Below, one piece after another: positions 24,887-32,819 of a stretch of 64,000 bases of DNA (its first letter is position 1; each line of letters opens with the position of its first letter). The notes beneath the pieces are model-generated. The model made no database searches, was not told where the DNA came from, and saw only the letters and a list, made by a program, of their open reading frames with translations. This DNA is from VXNE01 sp965248075 (GTDB taxonomy: Bacteria > Pseudomonadota > Gammaproteobacteria > Pseudomonadales > Azotimanducaceae), in NCBI GenBank assembly GCA_965248075.1, contig CBDFIL010000003.1, positions 2,770,391 through 2,834,390 on the forward strand, in the 5' to 3' direction. Made by a program: the position numbers and the translations under genes.

Positions 24887-27577
24887 ATGGCGAGTTCGCT
24901 AGTCATCGTCGAGTCGCCAGCCAAGGCGAGAACGATCAACCGGTATCTCGGCAAGGACTACGTGGTCAAATCCAGCGTCGGCCACGTGCGCGACCTGCCG
25001 GTGGGCGGGAAGGCCGCGGACAGCGGCGAACGGGCGCGGGAAGCCGCGAAGACCCGCAAGCTGTCTCCCGCGAAGAAGGCCGAGTACAAGCGCCGCCGCG
25101 CCCGCGCGCAACTCGTGCGCAGGATGGGCGTCGACCCGGACCACAACTGGGAGGCCGAGTACGAAGTTCTGCCGGGCAAGGAAAAGGTGGTCGCGGAACT
25201 CAAGCGGCTGGCGGACCGCTCCGAGCACATCTATCTGGCCACGGACCTCGACCGGGAAGGCGAGGCGATCGCCTGGCATCTCCAGGAGTTGATCGGAGGC
25301 GATAAGGACCGGTTCCGGCGTGTCGTGTTCAACGAGATCACGCGTCAGGCAATCGAGGAGGCGTTCAGGAACCCGAGCCGGGTCGACGAGGACCGCGTCA
25401 ACGCGCAACAGGCGCGGCGCTTTCTCGACCGCGTCGTCGGGTTCGAGTTGTCGCCGCTGCTGTGGTCCAAGGTCGCGCGGGGACTGTCCGCGGGACGCGT
25501 GCAGTCGGTCGCGGTGCGATTGCTGGTCGAGCGTGAGAGGGAAATCCGGGCCTTCGTGCCGGAGGAATACTGGGAAGGGTTCGCCGACCTGCAGCGCGAG
25601 GAAGACGAGCCGGCCCACCGCTTCGCCGTGGCTCGGGACGGCGGTGCGCCATTCCGTCCCGACAACGCCGCGGACGCGAACGCAGCGCTCGCCCGCCTGC
25701 GGGAAGCCGACTTTGTCGTGGTCCGGCGCGAGGACAAGCCGACCAGCACCGGTCCGGGGGCGCCCTTCATCACGTCGACGCTGCAGCAGGCGGCGTCGAC
25801 GCGGCTCGGCTTTGCGGTCCGCAAAACCATGACCCTTGCCCAACGTCTGTACGAGGCGGGGCACATCACCTACATGCGCACGGACTCGACGAATCTGTCG
25901 CGCGCCGCGGTGGGCGCGGTGCGTGAATATATCGACAGCGAGCACGGCAAGGACTACCTCTCGCCGCGGCCGGCGGTGTACGCCAGCAAGGCGGCAGCGC
26001 AGGAAGCGCACGAGGCGATCCGTCCGACGGACGTCCAGCGGCTGCCGGCCAGCCTGAGTTCGCTGCCGGCGGATCAGCGGCGTCTCTACGACCTGATCTG
26101 GCGACAGTTCGTGGCTTGTCAGATGGCGCGTGCGCAGTACCTGTCGACCACCGTGGCGGCCGAGGGCGACGGCTTCGAGGTGCGGGCGCGCGGACGGATC
26201 ATGCGCTTCGACGGCTACACACGCGTGGCCGCGCCGCAGGCGCGCAAGGACGACGACCGCCCGATCCCCGAGTTCGCTGAAGGCGACCGACTGCGTCTCG
26301 CTCACGCGGAGGTGATCCAGCATTTCACGAAGCCGCCGCCGCGATACGGGGAGGCGAATCTGGTGCGCGAACTGGAGAAACTGGGAATCGGTCGCCCGTC
26401 GACGTATGCGGCGATCATCTCGACGATTCAGGAGCGCGGTTACGTCACCCTGGAGAAGCGGCGTTTTCGGGCCGAGCGGATCGGGGAACTGGTGACGGAC
26501 CGGTTGGTCGAGAACTTCTCGGACCTCATGGACTATTCCTTCACGGCAGGACTCGAGGGAGAACTCGACCGGATCGCGGAGGGCGACCGCGCCTGGCGCG
26601 CGGTGCTGGATAGTTTCTACGGAGGCTTCAGTGACCGGCTCCTCAAGGCGGGCGCCGCCGAAGGGGGCATGCGCGCGAACGAGCCGACGAGCACCGACGT
26701 GCCCTGTACGAAGTGCGGTCGTCCGATGCAGGTACGCACCGCGAGCACGGGCGTCTTCCTCGGCTGCTCGGGCTACGCGCTGCCGCCGAAGGAACGCTGC
26801 GCGAACACGATGAACCTCATGCCGGGCGACGATGCCGTGGACATCGACGAAGATGGCGAGCACGACATCGAGGTGCTGCGTTCGAAGCGGCGGTGTCCGA
26901 AGTGCGACACCCCCATGGACTCCTACCTCGTCGACGCCGCGCGCAAGCTGCATGTCTGCGGAAACAACCCCGACTGCGACGGTTTCGCGCTCGAGGAAGG
27001 CGAATTTCGTGTCAGGGGCTACGATGGCCCGACGCTCGAGTGCGACCGGTGCGGCGCGGCGATGCAGCTCAAGTCCGGCCGTTTCGGCAAGTACTTCGGC
27101 TGCACCAACACCGACTGCAAGAACACCCGCAAGATCCTGCGTGATGGGCGTCCGGCGGCGCCGAAGGCGGATCCGGTGCCGATGCCGGAACTGGCCTGCG
27201 CCCGGGTCGACGACCACTTCGTGCTGCGCGACGGGGCGGCCGGCCTGTTCTTGGCGGCGAGCCAGTTTCCGAAGAACCGCGAGACGCGGGCACCGCTGGT
27301 GCAGGAGCTCAAGGCGCACGCCAACGAGATCGACCCACGCTTCGCCTATCTGCTGGACGCCCCGGAGACGGATCCGGACGGCAACCCGGCCGCCCTGAAG
27401 TTCTCGCGCAAGACGCGCGAGCAGTTCGTCGCCGCGGAGCGTAACGGCAAGCCGACCGGCTGGCGCGCACACTATCGCGATGGACGTTGGGTCGAACAGG
27501 CGGGCGCGGCCGAAGCGGGCAAACGGCGTGGCGCCGCGCGCGGCAAGAGCGCGCCACGACGGCGGCGGAAGACCTGA
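24887..27577 (+). CDS. topA: DNA topoisomerase I
   Basis: Relaxes negatively supercoiled DNA by a transient 5'-phosphotyrosine link. The 896-residue protein begins with the TOPRIM motif SLVIVESPAKARTINRYLG, has DLDREGEAIAWHL (acidic triad), the catalytic Tyr in GHITYMRTDSTNLS near residue 328, SAGRVQSVAVRLL, and three C-terminal zinc ribbons (CTKCGRPMQ, CPKCDTPMD, CDRCGAAMQ). A basic insertion rich in Lys/Arg near 45-75 is typical of the long proteobacterial form. Start ATG at 24887 follows CGGGAGA. The palindrome array immediately upstream is unusual. Confidence 0.97.
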   Translation: MASSLVIVESPAKARTINRYLGKDYVVKSSVGHVRDLPVGGKAADSGERAREAAKTRKLSPAKKAEYKRRRARAQLVRRMGVDPDHNWEAEYEVLPGKEKVVAELKRLADRSEHIYLATDLDREGEAIAWHLQELIGGDKDRFRRVVFNEITRQAIEEAFRNPSRVDEDRVNAQQARRFLDRVVGFELSPLLWSKVARGLSAGRVQSVAVRLLVEREREIRAFVPEEYWEGFADLQREEDEPAHRFAVARDGGAPFRPDNAADANAALARLREADFVVVRREDKPTSTGPGAPFITSTLQQAASTRLGFAVRKTMTLAQRLYEAGHITYMRTDSTNLSRAAVGAVREYIDSEHGKDYLSPRPAVYASKAAAQEAHEAIRPTDVQRLPASLSSLPADQRRLYDLIWRQFVACQMARAQYLSTTVAAEGDGFEVRARGRIMRFDGYTRVAAPQARKDDDRPIPEFAEGDRLRLAHAEVIQHFTKPPPRYGEANLVRELEKLGIGRPSTYAAIISTIQERGYVTLEKRRFRAERIGELVTDRLVENFSDLMDYSFTAGLEGELDRIAEGDRAWRAVLDSFYGGFSDRLLKAGAAEGGMRANEPTSTDVPCTKCGRPMQVRTASTGVFLGCSGYALPPKERCANTMNLMPGDDAVDIDEDGEHDIEVLRSKRRCPKCDTPMDSYLVDAARKLHVCGNNPDCDGFALEEGEFRVRGYDGPTLECDRCGAAMQLKSGRFGKYFGCTNTDCKNTRKILRDGRPAAPKADPVPMPELACARVDDHFVLRDGAAGLFLAASQFPKNRETRAPLVQELKAHANEIDPRFAYLLDAPETDPDGNPAALKFSRKTREQFVAAERNGKPTGWRAHYRDGRWVEQAGAAEAGKRRGAARGKSAPRRRRKT

Positions 27578-27691
27578 TTGCGCGGCGGACCCGCGAGCGG
27601 AGGCGGGGCGCGCGAGGGGCCGTCGGGCGGCAACGCCGGCGCAGACGCGGCTCCGGCGGGGGCTTAGGGCCGGTTCGTCAACAGACCCTGG

Positions 27692-28291
27692 TCAGTTCCG
27701 GCGAATGACTCCGACGCCGAGGCCCTCGATGGCAAGCTCTCGCTCGCGCAGGTCGACCTCGATCGGTTCGTAGTCGTCGTTCTCCGGCAGCAGGAGCACG
27801 CGGGCCCGGCTCGAGGTGCGCTGGAAGCGTTTGACCGTGACCTCGTCGTCGACGCGTGCGACGACGATCTGTCCGTTGCGCGCCTCGGGCGTCTTGTGCA
27901 CGGCGAGGAGATCCCCGTCGAGGATGCCGGCGCCGGTCATGCTGTCTCCGTGCACCCGCAGCAGGAAATCCGCGGCCGGCCGGAAGAACTCCGCGGGCAT
28001 CTGGCAGGTATCCTCGATGTGCTCGACGGCGAGGATCGGGTTGCCGGCGGCAACGCGGCCTACGATGGGCAGGCCGCTCGGCACCGGCAGCCGGATGCCG
28101 CGCGACCTGCCGGGGGTCATCTCTATCGCCCCCTTGCGCGCGAGGGCTCGCAGGTGCTCCTCGGCCGCGTTCGGCGACCGGAAGCCCAATGCCCGGGCGA
28201 TGTCCGCGCGGGTCGGCGGATACCCGGTGTCGGCGATATACGACTTGATGCAGTCGAGCACGACGGTCTGCCTGTGCGTGAGCTTGTCCAT
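27692..28291 (-). CDS. lexA: LexA repressor
   Basis: SOS repressor and self-cleaving protease. The 199-residue protein has a winged helix (LTHRQTVVLDCIKSYIADTG, PPTRADIARALGFRSPNAAEEHL), the Ala-Gly cleavage site in GRVAAGNPIL, the catalytic Ser in VHGDSMTGAGILDGDLLAV and Lys in DDEVTVKRFQR. Start ATG at 28289-28291 fits the family; an upstream ATG would add 15 unrelated residues. A perfect SOS box lies 6 bases upstream of the start codon, so autoregulation is expected. It converges on topA. Confidence 0.96.
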   Translation of the reverse strand: MDKLTHRQTVVLDCIKSYIADTGYPPTRADIARALGFRSPNAAEEHLRALARKGAIEMTPGRSRGIRLPVPSGLPIVGRVAAGNPILAVEHIEDTCQMPAEFFRPAADFLLRVHGDSMTGAGILDGDLLAVHKTPEARNGQIVVARVDDEVTVKRFQRTSSRARVLLLPENDDYEPIEVDLRERELAIEGLGVGVIRRN

Positions 28292-28296
28292 GAATG

Positions 28297-28312
28297 CTGT
28301 CGATACGTACAG
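28297..28312. promoter_or_regulatory. LexA operator (SOS box)
   Basis: CTGTCGATACGTACAG is a perfect match to CTGT-N8-ACAG, the gammaproteobacterial LexA box, positioned between the likely lexA -10 element and the start codon. It would block transcription of lexA when bound. Confidence 0.85.
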
Positions 28313-28323
28313 TGAGTATGGAA

Positions 28324-28352
28324 TTATATACAGCATGCTGCAAAATGACAGG
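28324..28352 (-). promoter_or_regulatory. Candidate lexA promoter
   Basis: On the minus strand TATAAT (28324-28329) is preceded at exactly 17 bases by CTGTCA (28347-28352), a fair -35 match. The start of transcription would fall within or next to the SOS box, which fits repression by LexA. Confidence 0.55.
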
Positions 28353-28382
28353 GCGGGCGCGACCTCGATCGGGACATACCGA

Positions 28383-29145
28383 TGTCACCCGTAGGTAGGG
28401 GCGACGCTTGTCTTGCGCCAGGCGAAGCTTGGTGAAGGGGGAAGGCATGTTGTGACATGACGGAAACCTTCTTTGCGACCCCGCAGGTGCGAGTCCTGTC
28501 CGGCCAAGGTTGGCCAGCCAGCCGGAACCGAGTGTTGCGTGGGCAGTGGTGACGCTGTCTGCGAAGCGTACACAGGAAGCCTTGCAGGCCGCGTGATTGA
28601 GCCACGAAATTCGTATACATCGCGGAAGCCGACGCTGTGACAAGAGCGGAAGGCAGCATCGCGGCGCCGAGATGGTCTGGCGCTGGCGGTTCCGCCGGGG
28701 TCCGAGAGCGGGGCATGCAGGCACGGGTCGCCCAGGAACCTGGGAGGTCTCGACGTCTCCACCGGAGCGCGCGGCGCGGACGGCCGCGATAGCAGTCAGT
28801 CCAGGCCCGCGGGTACGGCCCATGCTGCGGGAGCGAACAGGGCAGCCGCGTGGTACCGCCAAGCGAAGGAAAACGAAGTGCGGCGGGACGGGCGTCGAGA
28901 AGTCGGAGTCCGCTGATAGTACCGATGAAGTCGGGGAACTCGCCCCACGGGGACCCGGCGGAGGGAAGCGGCGGATCGGATCATGGACTGCCGGGCGGAC
29001 AGACGCCTTGGCCACCGAGCCAGATCAGCGTCTCAACGGAAGTGCGGCAGGTAGCGGGGAGCCGCCGGAAATGGCGGCTCGCGGGTGCGCGCGTTGCGCG
29101 TAGCGATACCACGGCTCGAGGAGCCGGATGCCTTATGTGGCGAAC
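28383..29145 (+). mobile_element. Group II intron remnant lacking its reverse transcriptase
   Basis: The stretch holds features of a bacterial group II intron: GCAGGTGCGAGTCCTGTCCGG (domain I exon-binding region), AACCGAGTGTTGCGTGGGCAG and GTGATTGAGCCACGAAATTC, and just before the expected protein start AAGTCGGAGTCCGCTGATAG followed by TACCGATGAAGTCGGGG. The last block is closely matched in the intact intron at 50.6 kb. No reverse transcriptase reading frame follows; after about 120 bases comes GGCTCGAGGAGCCGGATGCC, like the sequence usually found just past the protein stop. The ends are approximate. The rest of the lexA-mscS gap to 29483 shows no gene. Confidence 0.6.
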
Positions 29146-29272
29146 TCGATTATGTGGCGAAGTCCGCCCGGTGGGCGGTTCTGCGCGGAGACCGGCGGCG
29201 ACTGGAGCCGGGGGTGGGCAACCACCCTCGGCCACCCGGCGTCGCCCGTCCCGATGGCTTGCAGGACTCAGG

Positions 29273-29312
29273 GGCGGGCCGCCACAAGGGCGGCCCCTAC
29301 GGTGGCCTGCAC
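29273..29312. repeat. Palindromic CCACAAGGGCGGCCCCTAC element
   Basis: GGGCGGGCCGCCACAAGGGC followed by GGCCCCTACGG is a variant of the GGCGACCACAAGGGTCGCC-CCTACG palindrome found in the tandem repeats at 49.6-49.9 kb and beside the IS1111-type element at 53.45 kb. It marks a scattered repeat family of this genome. Confidence 0.55.
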
Positions 29313-29483
29313 TTGCCACTCCGGAGAAGCTGTCGCGCAGCACCTGATTGACGAACGACACGTTCGCGCCGACCATTTGCCGTGGCGCAACCTGTCCACG
29401 CACGTGTTAAGGGTGGACGAGGCCGGCGGCGGCGTCGGGGGCGCCTGAGCCCGCGTTTCGCAACTTGGCGATGGATGGGAAGA

Positions 29484-30565
29484 ATGGAAGGACTCCTCGA
29501 CTGGTTCCTCGAACGCACCTGGACGGCGTCCGCCTTTGCCGTGGTGTTCGCGACGTTGGTCGCGCGTTACCTGGCCAAGCGCGGTTTCGACCGCCTCGTC
29601 GTGCAGGCGCAGAAGACCCACAACATGTACGACGATGCGGTGCTGCACGCGGGCCGCAAACCCATCGGCTGGGCCGTCTACCTGTTCGGCTTCTCCTGGG
29701 CCGCCGAGATCGCGGGGGAACAGGCGCAACAGGAAATCTTCGACTACATCGCGCCGGGCCGGGAGGTGGGGGTGATCCTCCTGCTCGCCTGGTTCGCCGT
29801 GCGCTTCATCGCGTACCTGGAAACCCACCTCGGTGACAAGGCCTACGGTCCGGCGCGCGTCGACCAGACCACCGCGATGGCGGTCGGCAAGCTGCTGCGG
29901 GGATCGGTCGTCATCACCGCACTCCTGATTGTCCTGCAGAGCCTCGGCTTCAGCGTCGCGGGGGTGTTGGCGTTCGGCGGCATCGGCGGCATCGCCCTCG
30001 GCTTCGCCGCGCGCGATCTGCTGGCCAACTTCTTCGGCGCGCTGATGCTCTACCTCGACCGGCCGTTCTCCGTCGGCGACTGGGTGCGCTCGCCGGACCG
30101 GGACATCGAGGGTACGGTAGAGGAGATTGGCTGGCGGCTCACCCGGATACGGACCTTCGATCAACGGCCGCTGTACGTGCCGAACAGCGTTTTCGCGAGC
30201 CTTGCGGTCGAGAATCCGCAGCGCATGAAGAACCGCCGCATCTACGAGACGATCGGCGTGCGTTACGACGACCTCGACACGCTGAAGCCCATCATCGACG
30301 ATGTGCGGGAGATGCTCCGGGCCCATCCTGCGATCGACACGACGCGGATCCTGATGGTCAACTTCGTCAGCTTCGGACCCTCTTCCCTCGACTTCTTCGT
30401 CTACACCTTCACGAAAACCATCGACTGGGCGGAGTTCCACGAGATCAAGGAAGAGATCCTCTTGCGGATCGCCGCGATCGTCGCGGGGCACGGGCGGAGA
30501 TCGCGTTCCCGACGCAGACGCTGCACCTCGACAGTCCGCCGGAGCCGGATGCGCTGGAGCGATGA
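29484..30565 (+). pseudogene. MscS-family mechanosensitive channel, frameshifted near the C-terminus
   Basis: Small-conductance mechanosensitive channel that releases solutes on osmotic downshock. About 340 residues are intact: four or so membrane helices, the pore helix VLAFGGIGGIALGFAARDLLA, the beta domain (YLDRPFSVGDWV, EGTVEEIGWRLTRIRTFDQR, VPNSVFASLAVENPQ) and the C-terminal alpha/beta domain. At about 30493-30498 the frame breaks: restoring one G in CACGGGCGG yields HGAEIAFPTQTLHLDSPPEP, a typical MscS tail, and a TGA at 30563-30565 that overlaps the hpt ATG. As written the frame instead gives an Arg-rich tail to 30581. It may be a sequencing error. Confidence 0.85.
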
Positions 30566-31119
30566 CCGTCGCTCCCCGTGACATCCGGGAGTGGGGCGAA
30601 TGCCTGTACGACCCGGCGGCGGTGCGGTTCGCCGTCGATCGGCTGGCGGTACGCCTGACGCTGGACCTCGCGGATGCGTGTCCCGTCGTTCTGTGCGTGA
30701 TGAACGGTGGGCTGCCGTTCACGGCGGCGCTGTTGCAACGCTTCGCCTTTCCCCTGCAACTCGACTACGTGCACGCGACCCGCTACCGACAGGGCGACCG
30801 GGGCGGCCGGCCCGTCGCCGATACGTTGCGTCTGCGGGTCTGGCCGACGCGCCCGCTCGTCGGCCGCACGGTGCTGCTCGCGGACGACGTGTTCGACGCG
30901 GGCGTGACGCTTGAGAGGCTCAAGGCCCGTGTCGAGGAGGGCGGGGCGGCGCGCGTGGTGACGGCGGTTCTGGTTGACAAGGCGGTGGCGGGGCGAACGT
31001 GCAAGGTCGACTACGCCGCGCTGTCGGCCCCGGACCGGTATCTCGTGGGATGCGGCATGGACTACAACGGCTGGTACCGCAACCTGCGGGGCATCTACGC
31101 GATCGGGGAAGAGGCGTGA
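30562..31119 (+). CDS. hpt: Hypoxanthine-guanine phosphoribosyltransferase-like protein
   Basis: Purine salvage enzyme joining hypoxanthine or guanine to PRPP. The 185-residue protein has VVLCVMNGGLPFTAALL, LDYVHATRYR, the PRPP-binding signature VLLADDVFDAGVTL near residues 107-120, VVTAVLVDKAV and the C-terminal YLVGCGMDYNGWYRNLRG. Start ATG overlaps the corrected mscS stop, and its stop overlaps the GTG of the next gene. The following phosphorylase would supply hypoxanthine, the likely substrate, so the two form a salvage pair. Confidence 0.9.
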   Translation: MTVAPRDIREWGECLYDPAAVRFAVDRLAVRLTLDLADACPVVLCVMNGGLPFTAALLQRFAFPLQLDYVHATRYRQGDRGGRPVADTLRLRVWPTRPLVGRTVLLADDVFDAGVTLERLKARVEEGGAARVVTAVLVDKAVAGRTCKVDYAALSAPDRYLVGCGMDYNGWYRNLRGIYAIGEEA

Positions 31120-31874
31120 GCCGCATCGCGATCCTGGGAGGTACGGGGCTGGCGGCCCTGGCCGGCGTCGAGTCGCGGCCGGCTTCCGGCGTTCCGGCAG
31201 ACACACCCTACGGGGCGCCGTCCGCTGCCCTGCAGATGGCCCACTGCGGGGGCAAAGAGGTCTTTTTCCTGCAGCGTCACGGCAGTCCTCGCACCATCGT
31301 GCCCCATCTCATCAATTACCGCGCCAACCTGTGGCTGCTGCACGCGCTGGGGGTCGAGGCGGTGGTCGCGACCTATACGGTCGGCGCGATCGACCCGGTC
31401 TGTGGGGATGCGGATCTCGTGATACCGCACCAGCTTGTGGACTATACGTTCGGGCGTGCCCACACGTTCTTCGAAATCGGCGAGATCCGCCACGTGGACT
31501 TCACCGAACCGTTCGATGCGCGGCTGCGGTCCCGGCTCATCGATGCCGGGCAAGGCTGCGGGCTCCGGGCGCGCCTGCATCCGAGCGGCGTGTATGCATG
31601 CACGCAGGGACCGCGCCTCGAGACGGCGGCCGAGGTCGATCGCCTCGAACGGGACGGATGTACGGTGGTGGGCATGACGGCCATGCCGGAGGCGGCCCTG
31701 GCGCGGGAGCTCGATCTCCCCTACGCCGGCGTGTGCCTCGTGGTGAACCCGGCGGCCGGGCGTGGCAACGGTCCCATCTCCAGCGCCGACATTCGCGCGG
31801 CGGTCGATCGCGGCAGCGCGGACCTGTCTCGGCTGTTACAGGCCTTCCTCGGCGATCCGGGCAAGCTCGACTAG
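31116..31874 (+). CDS. S-methyl-5'-thioinosine phosphorylase (MtnP/PNP family)
   Basis: PNP_UDP family phosphorylase of 252 residues. Phosphate and substrate motifs are VSRIAILGGTGLAAL, FLQRHGSPRTIVPHLINYRA, YTVGAIDPVCGDADLVIPHQ, ACTQGPRLETAAEVDRLERD and VVGMTAMPEAALARELDLPY. The gammaproteobacterial members with the HLINYRAN-type loop act on methylthioinosine, yielding hypoxanthine; methylthioadenosine is the alternative substrate. Coupling to hpt (GTGA overlap) supports the hypoxanthine-releasing role. Its 3' end overlaps the convergent csiV-like gene by 39 bases. Confidence 0.85.
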   Translation: MSRIAILGGTGLAALAGVESRPASGVPADTPYGAPSAALQMAHCGGKEVFFLQRHGSPRTIVPHLINYRANLWLLHALGVEAVVATYTVGAIDPVCGDADLVIPHQLVDYTFGRAHTFFEIGEIRHVDFTEPFDARLRSRLIDAGQGCGLRARLHPSGVYACTQGPRLETAAEVDRLERDGCTVVGMTAMPEAALARELDLPYAGVCLVVNPAAGRGNGPISSADIRAAVDRGSADLSRLLQAFLGDPGKLD

Positions 31875-32819
31875 GGCATCGGGCATGTCCAGTGGCTCTA
31901 CCCGGATGACCAGCCCGAGCATCGGGTGGTCCAGGTAGTGCACGTTCCGGGCCCGCATGCGGCGCGTCTCGGAAAGCACCGCGTAGCCCCCTTCCGTGCC
32001 GTTCGGGGACCCGGACGCATACGCTCCATGCAGCCATAGTTCGGCGTCCACGCGGATGTAACGTGCGCGCGAGACGCGCAGCGTCCCCTCGACCTCGAAC
32101 AGCCCGTCGGGTCGCCGGGGCCCGAGTTGCACGAGCAGGGGAAGCGCGCTGCCGGGGGTGACCGTCGGTTGCAGCCAACGGCCATGGCGCAGCACGTCGT
32201 AGGCTCCCGAACGTTGCATGCGGCGCACGTGGCCGGTGAGGGTGAGGCCGTCCTCGCGCCACCGCATGCTGCTGTGGGCGAGGGCCCCTTCGAATGCCGC
32301 GAAGGCCGCGCGTGCGACCGACTCGGGAGAGGGGGGAGAGGGGGGAGGGGCGGGTAGGGTCCGGCCGCGCTCGCTCGTGGCCAGTGCGGGGTCCACGGGA
32401 AGGGGGTTGCCGGGCACAGGAAGCGCACGGTCCTGCGAGTCGGCGTCCCCGGCCGGGTCGGCCGGTTCGTCCATCCACAGCCACGCCGGTGGCAGGGGTC
32501 GTTCGGTGTCGCCGGGTGCCTCGCCGATGAGCCACGCGGCGTCCGGGTCGGTGTCCGACTCGGGACCAGGTGCGAATCCCGTCAGCGGTAGCGGATAGTG
32601 GCGTGGTGCATGGCGGACGAGTTCCTCGTCCGTGGCGACCGTGCGATGCCGGAACAGCACGACCTCCACGGAGTACCAGTCGTGCTCCAGCCAGGCCCCG
32701 AGGTCCGGCTCGGCGGCGGCCGCGCCGCCGGCCAGGGACCCGGCGAACAAGGCGGCGATGCCGACCGCGCAAGCGGCGGCTCGACGCGCGCCCTGGCTGT
32801 CATGCCGTGGCCGCGACAC
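31836..32819 (-). CDS. csiV: CsiV-like peptidoglycan-binding protein
   Basis: CsiV proteins bind peptidoglycan and sit next to mfd in gammaproteobacteria. The 327-residue protein has a signal peptide (CAVGIAALFAGSLAGGAAAA) followed by DWYSVEVVLFRHRTVATDEE, a low-complexity Pro/Ser linker, RWREDGLTLTGHVRRMQRSG and a C-terminal LVQLGPRRPDGLFEVEGTLR then RARYIRVDAELWLHG and RRMRARNVHYLDHPMLGLVI, as in this family. No ATG is in frame; GTG at 32817-32819 gives a normal signal peptide and overlaps mfd by 20 bases. The family call is from order and shape. Confidence 0.8.
   Translation of the reverse strand: MSRPRHDSQGARRAAACAVGIAALFAGSLAGGAAAAEPDLGAWLEHDWYSVEVVLFRHRTVATDEELVRHAPRHYPLPLTGFAPGPESDTDPDAAWLIGEAPGDTERPLPPAWLWMDEPADPAGDADSQDRALPVPGNPLPVDPALATSERGRTLPAPPPSPPSPESVARAAFAAFEGALAHSSMRWREDGLTLTGHVRRMQRSGAYDVLRHGRWLQPTVTPGSALPLLVQLGPRRPDGLFEVEGTLRVSRARYIRVDAELWLHGAYASGSPNGTEGGYAVLSETRRMRARNVHYLDHPMLGLVIRVEPLDMPDALVELARIAEEGL

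Noticed and set aside
24899..27472. A very long open frame on the minus strand through topA
   Set aside because: It is a GC-bias shadow of topA, without any recognisable domain; the same holds for long antisense frames through mfd (32632-36291), amtB, pepN and the korA region.
28481..28505. tRNA-like GGTGCGAGTCC motif
   Set aside because: It lacks a cloverleaf and fits group II intron domain I better. No tRNA or rRNA gene was seen in the window.
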